Shown here: piece after piece, positions 11,701-23,783 of the stretch | How positions within the stretch are numbered: position 1 is the first letter of the stretch | How the letters are laid out: every line of letters starts with the position of its first letter | DNA from: Salminus brasiliensis | Taxonomy: Eukaryota > Chordata > Actinopteri > Characiformes > Bryconidae | Direction: 5' to 3' | DNA length: 64,000 bases | Assembly: GCF_030463535.1 (NCBI RefSeq) | Contig: NC_132880.1 | Location: forward strand, 43,899,842 to 43,963,841 | The notes under the pieces: generated by a model | Told to the model about the DNA's origin: nothing | Database searches by the model: none | Seen by the model: the letters and a program-made list of their open reading frames with translations, nothing else | Made by a program: the position numbers and the translations under genes

Positions 11701-14700
11701 ATACTTGCATATCTCAAACTCCTATCTGCCATAAACACAGTCAAATTATATTACAAGTAAATCGCCAGACCAGAACACAGTTATCATTTAACAGATCTAC
11801 CTTTTCTCTGCAGGTCCGAAGAGCAGCTGTAGTGTGGCCTGCAAGGCCTGTCGAGGACAACCGTGGCATCAATGGTAACTGGGGAAACTCTTTTAGACCA
11901 CTCAGGAAAGATCCTTTGGGCCACTGGAGTGTCCACATAGAGCAATCTGTCAAAACAAACACAAAAAGGTGTCTCAGATTAGGATTAAGATCATTCTAAA
12001 TGGCTAATGCACAGCAATATGGAATGGATGGAATTCTGCCGTCTGGTCCCAACCCTACTTCTCTAACATTTAAACCATGTTCTCTAACATTTAAACCAAC
12101 ACATTGTTTTCATGTATATCTCAATCATTTCTGATACAGAAACATCATCTTACCCATGACTCTCTGCTGGACATGCACCACAGGCTGGAATGAAGCACAG
12201 GCCTGGGTGTAGGCCTCTCTGTTAGCTGCAGTCTTGGCAATCTGCTTTTTAAAAGACTCTGGTAGGCCACTCTTCAGAAACTCACGCTTTGCTCTGAACT
12301 GCTCGTCATCTTGAGAGTTTTCAGAGCCGTCACGACTGCGGAAAGTCAAAAATATACTTGCATGTTTTCAATAGTGAACAAATAAATTCATTAAAAGATT
12401 CTTCTTTTTAGTTGTTTCTCAGGTAATACCTGTTGTCATCAAATATGGAGATCACTGCTGTGGGTTTCTGGGCTTTTTTATCCAAAAACATGGGGGCCAG
12501 TTTAGAAGCTGCAAAAGCCAAAAGAACAGATATTAAACAAATAATCAATGTTTACGAATAAATAAAATTAACACTGAACAAAGGAGACATAAGATTGTAA
12601 GGCCCACTTAAGACTAAAGCTAAATTATTTAGTAAGGGTTATAATTACTAATATATAATTTGTCAGTTAAGGGTGAGCAATAAAGTATGGGCCAATATTC
12701 AAGTCTTAAATATGTAAAGGGTTAAGTTACATATTGTTAACATATTGCATTACCTGGAGCGTTCTTAGAAGTCTTCTGAGGTATGTGTTTGCCTAAAACA
12801 TCATTCAAACTGCGAAGACTTTTCTGATTTCGGCCACTTTCTTGAGAGGTAGGCACAGGGTTGCTTAAATTATCTTCCACAAAGACTACAGAGTCCTAAA
12901 AACAGACAATTATGTGATGCAAAGATATCAGAAGACAGAAAGCAAAATTTCATTCAGACATTGTAATTAAGCTAATAACTGTACATGTACATACATAATA
13001 TAAAGCTGGACATAAACGAAAAAAAAAAAGGCCATACCTCATCCTCACAGTAATTCGTGTTGACAGTTTCCTTTCTTCGTGCAGAGCGGCGCACAGGAGG
13101 CTGCTCCTCTGCAGCAGTCTGTTTACTTTGCTGAAGTGCTTTGGCTTTCTGGACCAACTTCTTAGCTTGTTTCCTTTTCTTCAGTGAATTTGATTCCTGT
13201 TAAAATGATTTATTTTAAAGGTCGTCATTGAGATGTAAATCATTTAAAACATAAACAGAAGATTCATAAGGACACCATACAATTACCTGCATAGAAACAG
13301 GACTTGATATGTCAAACTCTCCAACTTTTGTGGCCGAAGATGGAAACACTCTGGTGAATTTCATTCTGATTGACAAAACATGCAGAAATAAAACCATGTT
13401 AAACTTGCTAATGACACAAACTGCTATAAATAAAAGGTTAAACATCAGAGACTCGAGGTGAAACCCACCTGATGGGGCTTTCTTTTCTGTCAGGTGGACA
13501 GAGCATCTCTGCTCTGTAAACACTCTTTTTGGGTCGGTGAGATTTTGGAGTAGAAGCCAGAGCTGGGTCATCCTGGGACACTGTAGACTTTTCCACCTTC
13601 TCCTGGCTCCTTTTTCTGCGAGTGGGCAGAATCTTTTCGGGTACAGAAGCTGTCTGTCTGCGTGTGCACTCTCTTGCAGACCTTCTAACTTCCTTGGGAG
13701 GTTGTGTTTCATGATCATCAACAGAGCCACTCTCCATATCCACATCCATGGATGTGGGAAGGTTCTCATGCTTTTGTGCCTCTTCAGATGCACAATTCTG
13801 TTTTTTCTTCCCAGACTTCTTAGATCGCTTTTTCCCAACACTACTAGACGTTTTTTGCTCTATACTCTGCTTTTGTTCTGCAGCGGCCTCATCGGGCTTG
13901 CTCTCAGCAGCTTTCTCGTCGGGCTCTTTCTCTGCCAACTCTGGAGCTTTTTCCTGGACCTGTTTCGGTTTTCCAGGGCACTTGGTGGGTTTCCCTTTAG
14001 ATCCGTCCAGACTTGGTTGCTTGAAGGCATTCATGAACTGCTTCCTTTCTTCCTGAGTGCACTTGGGAGTGGAGCTGGATTCAACTACAGCAAGCTCCAA
14101 ATCTTCTTCATGAAGAACAACGTTGGATTTCCTCTTAAGGTCAGGCAGAATGTCTGCGGTCACCTGAAGGGTAGCAGAGGACGTCTTGCCATCTTTTACT
14201 TGTCTCTCCTTTTTATTCCTACTGAATATTGATGCCACTCTCACTTCAGGGCTCTTAGCTGAATCGTGGTTGGGGGAGATGGGATGCACTTCAGCTCTGA
14301 CTGTAAGGGTTCTTGGTGACACCTGTGGAGCTGCAACTACCGCTTCACTCACGTCATTACAAGACTTGGCATCACTGAATGCTTCAGCACCACATGTGTC
14401 AGGCTCAGGACCTTCCTCGTCCTGGCTCTGACTCTGTAAAAAGTCTTCAAAGGACACTGTGACGGTGCTTCTGTTCAGCACGGACGTCTCATCCAAATTG
14501 ACTTCCAGACTAGCATCAGCCAGAGACTGCTCTAGCTCAGTACACGAGTCACTCTGGCTGACTCTTGCCTTCCTACTTTTACGCACCACAGACTTCATAT
14601 TTCTACAGTTCTCTTCTCCAGGTGATGCACCATCATTTGCAGACCCATCCTCATCCCTGCTTTGGTTCTTACTTTTACGATTACACAACACATCCTTCAC

Positions 14701-15452
14701 TTTTCCGTCATTCGCACAGGTCTCTGTGGTATTCTTTCTTTTAGGAGATTTTTCATCTATGCAGATGTCACTGCTGATCTGAGAGAGCAGGGCGGCAGTA
14801 TCACTGCCAAGCATGCAGAGGTTGCCATCTTCCTTTACTAAAGACTCACTGTAACTCCCCAACACTACACAGCCATCACTGAGCACCTCCTGTTCCTCTT
14901 GCCGAGGCTTGCTTTGCTCCTTGGACTTTCTGGTGCGTTTCTGCCTCGGAGCCCTACCCAGCTTAGCAGAGACCTCCTCACCACTGACTGGCTCTGCAGA
15001 CTGAAGGGGGCTGCATTTCTGCGACGGGCCGATCTTCTCCTGAGCAGGCGAAGTCTTCCTGAAGTAATCCATTATGTTGCTGGACCGAGGTGGAGAGAAA
15101 GGCTTTTCCACAGACTTCGGCAAGGGCATGAAGTAGTTTGTGATGGTCTTCGGAGGTGGCAGTTCATCATCTTTCCTCAACTTCTTGCATGGCTGAATAA
15201 ATACACAAATAGTACAATTTACCAAGCCCCTAAAATATCACGGTAGGTAGACCCCCTCTGTTTAACAATCCATTCTATCAATTTAACATTGTATAAATTG
15301 TTCCCTCAAATTAGTTAAGATATTTTAAGAGCTTTTAATAAAGTCAGCACATTCAGAACCATCAAAGCTATAGAGATACACATAATATGACCACAAACCT
15401 GAGTAGCCTCAAAGTCCTCAATAACAGCTGCCATTGCAACAACGCCAGCCAT
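5464..15452 (-). CDS. atad5: ATAD5 (Elg1), PCNA-unloading clamp-loader subunit
   Basis: Coding exons: 15452-15399, 15192-13469, 13365-13287, 13196-13038, 12895-12754, 12508-12430, 12335-12154, 11946-11801, 11651-11498, 11372-11028, 10904-10808, 10684-10602, 10514-10378, 10281-10110, 9912-9739, 9614-9402, 9317-9253, 9158-8981, 8315-8155, 8068-7194, 7067-6909, 5542-5464. They total 5457 nt, a whole number of codons: 1818 aa against 1844 in human. ATAD5 replaces RFC1 in an RFC-like complex that removes PCNA after replication and recruits USP1-UAF1 to deubiquitinate it. The N-terminus MAGVVAMAA and the TITNYF and NIMDYFRKTSP motifs match the family. The AAA+ core shows Walker A GPTGVGKT (about 1107-1114), Walker B LILFEEVD (about 1277-1284) and a sensor-1 segment RPVILTTSD. 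The C-terminus YFNGIHLDLP is typical. The long acidic exon 2 is disordered, with DLELAVVE in the conserved N-terminal region. The acceptor before 9614 (AAAAAAG) is weak, and the 5' UTR is not resolved. Confidence 0.96.
5734..5788. repeat. (CA)n microsatellite in the last ATAD5 intron
   Basis: A nearly pure CA dinucleotide run of about 50 bp lies in the intron between exons 21 and 22 (5543-6908). A short reading frame over it codes only for His-Thr repeats and is not a gene. Confidence 0.95.
6090..6356 (+). repeat. Retrotransposon-like 3' tail in the last ATAD5 intron
   Basis: T-rich sequence ends in CAACAATAAAAGTG followed by CTTGACTTGACTT, a tail style common on fish non-LTR or SINE insertions. 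A similar TTGACTTGACTTG ending closes the repeat at 50150-50830. No reverse transcriptase is visible. The remainder of this intron (6357-6908) shows no other feature. Confidence 0.4.
8375..8790 (-). repeat. Two adjoining dispersed repeats in ATAD5 intron 19
   Basis: Positions 8375-8605 resemble, in reverse, the SINE-like repeats at 25190-25470 and 58885-59215 (shared block GGCCAATTGTGCCCTCTC). Positions 8610-8790 resemble the repeat at 22690-22880 (TTATGCTCCACT, AACTTTGGTG, GAACTGTGTAATGCT). Both lie in the intron between the exons ending at 8981 and starting at 8315. Confidence 0.55.
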
Positions 15453-16047
15453 AGTTGGTGCTGCTTTTCCAGTGCTTAGGTCTATAAAGACAACATTACA
15501 GTCCCAGTGAAATACACAGTGTCTATTAGCTATGTGATTCAGCAACAGGTGTGTTCAGGACAGGTATGCTTTAACTGTAAACACTTAAAACATCTGAAAT
15601 GAATAAAAGAAACAGGGAAGCTCGGTTCTACTGTAACGTGACTTACAGCACTAGCGAGCTCCTGTCCTCGAAAACAAGGAAACTTACGACGCCACTCACC
15701 AGAGTTTTCTCCATATATCCAAGCCCAGGTAATACATTGTCGGTGTCTCCTACAGTACAGTGCTGTGGTTAATCAAATTAACATGAATCTCATGATGATA
15801 CTAAAAGCGAGTGACCAAACAGACGTCTACTAACCGAGATCCTCACCAACCCAACTGGCTAACCGGGTTAGCTGGCCAGCTAGCGCTAGTTACCCACTCC
15901 TCCAAAACAATCACATATCTACATGCCTACGGGTTGACGAAAAACAGACGACACACGCGTGAATAACACTATACAGTTACTCATTTAGGTGGAAACATCA
16001 ACGAACAACATAGAAAGCAAAGAAACTGGCCGCTTTTCTCTCACTGT

Positions 16048-16200
16048 AAAACAAAACAAATACAATCTACATCTGATACAGTGCGCGCAGCTCCTTCTCC
16101 CACAAATGGCGCCAAACAGCAGCGCCCGCCTCCCAGCACCAAATCCACCAATCAGAGGGCGCTTCGTCACCTTCCCATTCAGGATATCGCGTCATTTCAG
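16048..16200 (-). promoter_or_regulatory. Candidate ATAD5 promoter with E2F and CCAAT motifs
   Basis: A GC-richer block upstream of ATAD5 holds GGCGCCAAA at 16108-16116, which reads TTTGGCGCC on the minus strand (E2F consensus TTTSGCGC). A CCAATCAG box (NF-Y type) is at 16148-16155. E2F control suits a replication gene such as ATAD5. The site is about 650 bp from the start codon, so a 5' UTR intron or long leader is implied. Control of PRPSAP2 from here is possible but less likely. Confidence 0.5.
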
Positions 16201-16210
16201 AGCTGTAAGT

Positions 16211-16502
16211 TTATAATAATAATAACAATAACAATAACGGCAATAATAATAATAATAATAATAACAATAATAATAACAACGGCAATAATAATAATAATAA
16301 TAACAATAATAATAATAATAACGGCAATAATTATAATAATAATACTAATAATAATAACAACAATAATAATAATAACAACAACAACAACAATAATAATAAT
16401 AACAACAACAATAATAATAATAATAATAACGGCAATAATAACAATAATAATAACAACGGCAATAATAATAATGATAATAATAATAATAATAATAACAACA
16501 AC

Positions 16503-16537
<35 letters not shown>

Positions 16538-16733
16538 CAACAATAATAATAATAATAACAACGGCAATAATAATAATAATAACAATAACAATAATAATAA
16601 CGGCAATAATAATAATAATAATAATAATAACGGCAATAATAATAATAATAATAATAATAACGGCAATAATAATAATAATAATAATAACAATAATAATAAC
16701 GGCAATAATAATAATAACAATCATGATAACGGC

Positions 16734-16771
<38 letters not shown>

Positions 16772-16932
16772 CGGCAATAATAACAGTAATAATAACAACG
16801 GCAATAATAATAATAATAATAATAACAATAACAATAATAATAACAACGGTAATACTACTAATACTACTACTAATAATAATGACGGTAATAATAAGAATAA
16901 GAATAACAACAACGACGACAATAACAACTACG

Positions 16933-16963
<31 letters not shown>

Positions 16964-17003
16964 GAATAAAAATAACAACAACGACGACAATAACAACTAC
17001 GAC

Positions 17004-17040
<37 letters not shown>
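16211..17040. repeat. 830-bp imperfect TAA/AAC trinucleotide array
   Basis: Almost every triplet on the plus strand is AAT/ATA or AAC. ACGGCAAT-type interruptions occur at least a dozen times at irregular spacing, and a GACGACAATAACAACTA block is repeated near the right end. Triplet periodicity keeps several frames on both strands open (Ile/Thr or Leu/Val homopolymers). These are artefacts of composition. The array separates the ATAD5 promoter from the PRPSAP2 5' end. Confidence 0.95.
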
Positions 17041-17699
17041 GTTTTATACGCGGTACAACTAGCAGTGAGATGCTTTTACAATTTAAAAAGCAAATGAAAA
17101 CACCTAAAAAGTCCAGACATATGATTAAATATAGGTTAAATATAGCTAGTCACACACCTTTTGTCTCATATATTGCACCTAAATATCGATCAAAATATAT
17201 AGCAATAATCTTAAGATAACACTAAGAGGTTCATTTGAATGTTTCTACATGCAGTTCTTAATCTCCACTAATTGAATTGTTTAAAATCACAACAATGAAT
17301 TCAACATTAATTTAAACTATTCATTTTAGGCTTTTTTCATTTTTAAAAACTATTTATCTTCCATTTTTTCATTTTATCACGTAAAGACAAAAGCATCTAA
17401 TAAGATATAAAACACTTCACAAAAGGTGGGAACATTTTATAACATTAGAATAAATCTTAAATACTAGCTATTTAATTTGACTTCTCTCTTAAGAATTTCT
17501 TTCTTTAATCGCTTCTGTGACTCTGGCCCCCATTAACCACCACCAAACACCTTTAACATCAGAATAATATTAGAATAAATGCAAAGTTAAAATGACAAAA
17601 TTCGTAAGAATATATTTGAAGAATATCTTAATCTTTTTTTTTCTAAGTAGGAAGGTAAAATGTCCATCTGAGAGCACGCTTATTCCTAAATCCGCCCTA
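17041..17699. other. AT-rich spacer before PRPSAP2
   Basis: Plain AT-rich sequence; no gene, RNA or recognised repeat was seen. Confidence 0.5.
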
Positions 17700-17858
17700 G
17701 GGAGCGATTGCCTTGGACTTGGACTTTTATTTTGAAAGGTGGTGCAGCGAGCGACGGTTGTTTCTTATCCAGCGCTGTTGCTCTTATGTCCACTTTGAAA
17801 CCCGTGCTCTCCATGTAATAAAGTAAGTCAGTCGGAGAGGCCGAACGAAGACAAACTG
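17700..17858 (+). other. Candidate PRPSAP2 5' non-coding exon and promoter
   Basis: Composition turns GC-richer here. A strong donor, AAACTG|GTGAGA, lies at 17858/17859 on the plus strand. It could splice to the acceptor TTTTTCCTTACAG ending at 18905, which begins the exon holding the PRPSAP2 start codon. The transcription start cannot be read from sequence alone. The 17859-18259 intron segment shows only CTAGC-rich simple sequence. Confidence 0.4.
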
Positions 17859-18259
17859 GTGAGAGAAATCACCACATCAATACAGCTAACTGATAACACG
17901 AACCATGGCTCTGTTTTATCCTAACTCTGGCTGTGGTGTTGAAGCTGTAGCTAGCGGAACGTCCCATATGTAGCTAGTATAGTGCTAGCGTCTGCTAGCC
18001 AAGTTAGCTTGCTAGCTAGCTAGTGTGAGCCTGTGTAACTCGAGTGTCAGGTGGGATTGATGTAGTGTGGATCTTTTCGGAGATACCTGCACATCTGCTC
18101 TTTTCCGTGCTTGATTTTGGCTGCGGGTAGTTTACGTTTAACAGTAAATAGACAATAAGTTAGCCTTGCAGGCTAGCTAGCCAGCTAGCTACGATCCTTG
18201 GGGGTTTCCTGTCACGAGAAAGCCTTGTTGTCATGGACACTTGAAGACACTTTCAGATA

Positions 18260-18786
18260 CACTATATGGACAAAAGTTTTGGGACATCTTCTCATATATA
18301 GTTTCTTTTGAAATCAAGCATATTTAAAAAAAAGAGTGTCTCCTGCTTTTGTTGGAGCAACTGGCTTAATACTAGATCTTGGAGAATAATTGCTGTGATG
18401 ATTTGATTGCATTCAGCGACAAGAGTGTTTTTGGGGTCAGGGTGTTGGATGAGCACCATCTCACCTCATGCCCAACTCCCTAACTCATCCCAAAAGTACT
18501 GGATGCACCACCATCCATCATTCCAGAGGACACGGCTCTTCCACGCCTCCACAGCTCAATTCAGGGGGCTTTGTACCCCTCTAGCTCACGCCTGGCATTA
18601 GGCAGCATGGTGCCAATAGGTTCATGTTTATCTGCTCCAGAGAGTCCTATTCTATATGACAATAATTGTCTACAGGGACTAGAGAAGCTGTGTGCATTTG
18701 CTCATCTGTGTCTGCAATGGGTGAAATGTCAAGTAGCGGAATGCATTCATTAGAATGGGTGTCCACAAACATTTGGACATATAGTG
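18260..18786 (+). mobile_element. CACTATA-type mariner-like MITE, complete copy
   Basis: A 527-bp non-autonomous element starts CACTATATGGACAAAAG after a TA and ends GGACATATAGTG. The terminal motifs CACTATA and TATAGTG are inverted. The interior includes GATTTGATTGCATTCAGCG and a CATCTCACCTCAT block shared with the other copies. It sits in the PRPSAP2 5' intron. A short open frame inside it is not a gene. Confidence 0.85.
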
Positions 18787-19050
18787 TGTCTTTTAGAAAC
18801 TCTGAAACATGCTGTTGTTTATAAGGTTATCTGGCAAACCTCACTAATGTGTTATAATTTGTGTTACAGCTGAATGTGTCGTATTCCTGCTGTTTTTCCT
18901 TACAGGCTTTGACCCGACATACTTGTGTTGTGTAGTGTTAAACTAACAGTCTGCCTGTGAAACTGTTATTAGGAAGGGCTCAGCAGTGCCTGGGAGCCCA
19001 GGGAGCCACTGCCTGAGTCCCTCGAGGTAGTAACCAAGAAGCAACTGGAC

Positions 19051-22000
19051 ATGAACGCCGCAAAGGGAGGCCTGGTCATTTTTACGGCCAACTCCAACCC
19101 CTCCAGCAGGGAGCTGGGTAAAAGGATTGCAGAGTAGGTTACTATTGGGGTAATATATTCTAATGCAGTTGATTCAGAATCAGTGTTGTGTGAATAACTG
19201 TTACCTTATTAGGTCTCACATATAGTGGAATGAGATTCCGCCTGGTGGAAATATTGAGCTGTCAGCATAACGTGCAGCTGCTAATCTGAGAAAGGCTTGT
19301 GCCTGTCACGGAGTTGAGCAATATTCTGGTTAATAATTCACCTTAGGTGGTGTGAACTTATTGAAAGAGAAGATGTCACCTTTAGTTTGCTGTGTCTTTT
19401 AAATTGGCCTTTTCTTACTGATGATTATTTTTCTTCCTTGTTTGTCACAGACGCTTAGGTGTGGAGCTTGGCAAGGTGCAAGTCTATCAAGAAGCAAACA
19501 GAGGTGAGATGAAACCCAGTATCCAGTAAATGAAGTTGTAAGCTCAAGCTGTGGTGTGTCTGTCTGTGATCTGTACAGGCACAACAGTATAACGTTTCGT
19601 GTGGTCTGGGGGTATAAGTGCTTTGCATTTAAAAAGCCTTGTTAAGTGAGCATGGGTGCGTGTATAGCATATACATAACTCCCTCTAGGGTTGGCCGATA
19701 TGGTGAAAATACAATTTCACAATATTATAAGATTTTTTTTTCACAATACTTATCACAATACATGTAATCACACACTAATTGAATCAGTTGCAACATATTC
19801 TTAAACTACTATTCAGATTTTTTTTTTACTCAAAATCTGCTGCACTTCATCAAGTTAAACAGCACTAATTACACAGTTTATAATGAAACGTGCAGCTGAT
19901 CAGTCTTATTTAAGCACTGACCATATCCTTGATGTAGAAAAGCATATTGTGTATCACGAAAACAGAATTTATCACAATACAATAAAATATCGTCATATTG
20001 CCCAGCTCTAACTCACTCCCATCTCTGCTCTCCCCATCCTACTTTCCTCTGCTAGGATGCACTGAGGTGCTTCGTTTTTGATTAATGACTGTGGATACAT
20101 TTGACATGTTTAGTAACACATCATTTCTTGTTTGCTTTTCTAGATTTAGTTTGATGGAAAGGACGTTTTAAAGTATTTGGGGCTCAGACAGTGGTTCTGA
20201 GGAAGACCACAACTGTTTTTGACAGGATATTATTTATTTATTTATACATACATTGGCATCATCATGCTTTTATTGATCTGATTGGGGTGTGATAAATGTA
20301 CGTTCACAGTGGCAAGTTAGTCATGGGAATGTCATTTTGGATGTCCTAGTAGGGATAACTAGGGCTGAGGGGCACAATCTGAATTGTTGATTTTGCAGAG
20401 GGGCTGCTCATTCTTTGCATTCCACGCTGGACGTTGCAGACAAAACAAAGTGGATGGCTGAGCCACTGTTCACCAATGGAAGCGAGACACACTTTGTTTT
20501 GACTGTGTGTGTATGAGTCTAATAGAATATAAACATCAGAGGGTGGGTGGGTATAGTTTAAAAAACAGACTGGTGTGTGTTAGGGTTCAGAAGGGATTTG
20601 CATAGATTTCACAAACAAATAAACTCCATGCAGGCTGAAGAATATACATGTAAAAGGCTTTTGTTTCCATACAGAAACACGTGTTCAGATCCAGGAGTCA
20701 GTGCGTGGTAAAGATGTCTTCATCATCCAGACTGTATCCAAGTAAGACCCACATCTATTCAGGCCCCCCCACTATTCAGTTTAATCAAAACTCCTCTCGA
20801 TCAGTACGTGTGGAAGGGACCTGTTGATTCCCTTCTGTCTTTTTTTCCCTCCCCTCACAGGGACGTTAACACAACCATCATGGAACTGCTCATCATGGTG
20901 TATGCCTGTAGAACCTCCTGTGCTCGGAATATCATCGGAGTCATTCCCTATTTCCCCTACAGTAAACAGTGCAAAATGAGGAAGAGAGGTTCCATCGTCT
21001 CTAAGCTGCTGGCCTCTATGATGTGTAAAGCAGGTAAACATGTTTTTTTATATATATATATTTTTTTTTTGTTATTAAAATACTGCAGACTTCACAGCTC
21101 ATCAAGCTATTCTAAAGCACCACATTTTTATTAAAACTACTTCAAATGGTTCTTTGGGCCGTGCCATAGAATAACCACATCAGTTTCCATAAAGAACCAA
21201 GTTTGATGTAAAGGTTCTTTACCAATTTAAAGAACAAGGTTCTTTGTTTAACCAAAGTTGGTTCTTCAGTGGCATGTGTCTTTCACATCGTAGGGTATTC
21301 TGGGAAAGCATACAGTGTAAAAACACAGTGCGGTACTCTCTTGTTAATCTGGTTGAAGGTTACAAAATGGGCGGGGGTGAGGGTGGGGGGGTGAACAAAA
21401 AGATCAGCAGTATCCGAGTTTTCACAATCAGTTCCACTTTTGCCAGGTCTTACTCATCTCATCACTATGGATTTGCATCAAAAGGAAATCCAAGGTTTCT
21501 TCAACATTCCAGTAGACAACCTACGAGCGTCTCCATTTCTGCTACAGTACATTCAGGAAGAGGTACAGCTTCAGTCTCAGTGCTGGCTGCACAATCTGCT
21601 TGTGCTCTAGCAGTAGAGAACTGCTGACGTTCAGAACTGTAACCGGCAGATATAGAGTCAATAATAAACTAGCTGTAAACCACCCTTAGGCCTTCAAGGT
21701 TATTAATTTCTAACTTTGACCCAAACACACTTGTTTATGTTCTGTTTGAGGTTACAGATACAGTCTTCAGTGTATGGCTGTTTAAACTGCATATCTATAT
21801 CTATCTATCTATATGTATGTATGTGTGTGTGTGTGTGTATGTCTCCATGCTCACCCATGCATCTCTTCTAAATGTTCTGCCTTTTCCCTGAAATGCAGAT
21901 TCCTGATTACAGAAATGCTGTGATTGTGGCCAAATCTCCATCCTCAGCTAAAAGGTAAGTACACAGCTTGCCTCATAACCACATAAGCTCTTTCAGAGCA

Positions 22001-23709
22001 GGTATGGAACAACAAGCAGACGCCTGTCTTGTGCATCGCAGGGCCCAGTCGTTCGCTGAAAGGCTTCGGCTAGGCATCGCCGTGATCCATGGTGAAGCAC
22101 AGGATGCTGAATCGGATCTTGTGGATGGACGGCACTCTCCACCTACTGTGAAAAACATGGGAGCCATCCATCCCAGTCTGGAGATACCATGTGAGCACCT
22201 TAGTTCTCTAGATTTGGACTGTGACTTCTGTGCCTCTCCTCTCACTGGAAGATGAATCTGTTTTTGTAAATCTCTTTGTTGTCTCCCACACAGTGCTGAT
22301 CCCAAAAGAAAAGCCTCCAATAACTGTGGTGGGAGATGTAGGTGGCCGAATTGCTATCATTGTGGTGAGTTTCAAATCTGGAGGTTTTCGAGGTAATGTT
22401 CAGGCGTCACATCATTGGAATTTGCAGCTCTGATATGATGCCTTAGCACATTGAAGCCACGCTTTCACACTTTCACATTAAATGTCATGTTAAACAGGAT
22501 GTGACCTCTTCAGCTTGACACACCCATAGCTCAGGTCTGAATCATGTTTTAAAAATACACTCTTGGAATGGAAACAACTGTACAAACACAGACATTCTGC
22601 TTTTCTCAAATTCCTATTTTTACTAGCTGTCTATAAGCTCTTGCAGGTAAACTGGTCAGTCAGTCCTATCAGGGTTTCAGTTACAGTTAAAGCAATATTA
22701 TGTAGCGATTTTACCTTAAAGTAGCAGCTTCAGAATGCTGTTGATGCTCCACTCACTGTAGAAGAGAGAATGACATCTCGCTCCTTATCGTTCTGGGCAG
22801 GAACAGTGCTACTGTACTATGAAACTTTGGTGGGGCTGCATGAAACCTCTCACCAGAACTGCATAATGCTTGCGTAACCAGAAGCATCATTGGAATTTGC
22901 AGCTCTGATATGATGCCTTATCACATTGAAGCCACGCTTTCACGCTATCACATTGAATGTCATTTTAAACAGGATGTGACCTCCTCAGCTTGACACATCC
23001 TGTTTAACATGACATTCAATTACATTTTTTGTGTAAAAATCCTGTAGTATTTCTCGACCACCTCAGTCCACATGCTTCTTTTGCAGTTTTGTATCCTTGT
23101 AGTGTAATTTGTGATTTGCAGCAGTGTTGTAAAAGAGAATTACACTTCCCAACTGTAGGGGGAGCCCTTAAGCAAAGAAATTTAATTCATTCTTAAAGAC
23201 TTTAAATTCCATATAAAGGCATGTTTGAAGGAGGCTGTATGTTCCTATATAGACATTTTATCCAGACTTCTGTAATGTAGTTGCTAAAAACACCTTTTAT
23301 TGTCTCATCCATAACTTTGAATCCAAGTTTCAATGTTTTTCTTCCCCCTCATAGGATGACATTATTGATGATGTGGATAGTTTTCTGGCAGCAGCTGAGA
23401 CACTGAAGGAACGAGGGGCCTACAAAATTTTTGTGATGGCTACTCATGGAATCCTCTCTTCTGATGCACCTCGCCTCATAGAGGAGTCTGCTATTGATGA
23501 GGTCTGTATTAGAACCTAATTTGCAAAACCACAAAAAACATCATTTTTTGTCATTTGATTCTTTTTACATGGTATTTAAATGTCCTGACGAATGCACTAA
23601 TAGAAATGCTCCAAAATGACTTGAAATAAAACCTTTTACACTGATTTCCATTGATCGTTCTACTATATTGAAAGTTCTTTTTCTGTGAAGTTTCCGTTTT
23701 GGAGGTACG

Positions 23710-23783
<74 letters not shown>

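Noticed and set aside
16081-17097. 338-codon Ile/Thr frame and several Leu/Val frames
   Set aside because: Pure by-product of a trinucleotide array; open in several frames on both strands.
18973-19050. N-terminal extension of PRPSAP2 from an acceptor at 18972
   Set aside because: The frame is open, but a stronger acceptor at 18905 brings an in-frame stop upstream of the ATG at 19051, and the resulting 357 aa fits the family core. Kept only as an alternative.
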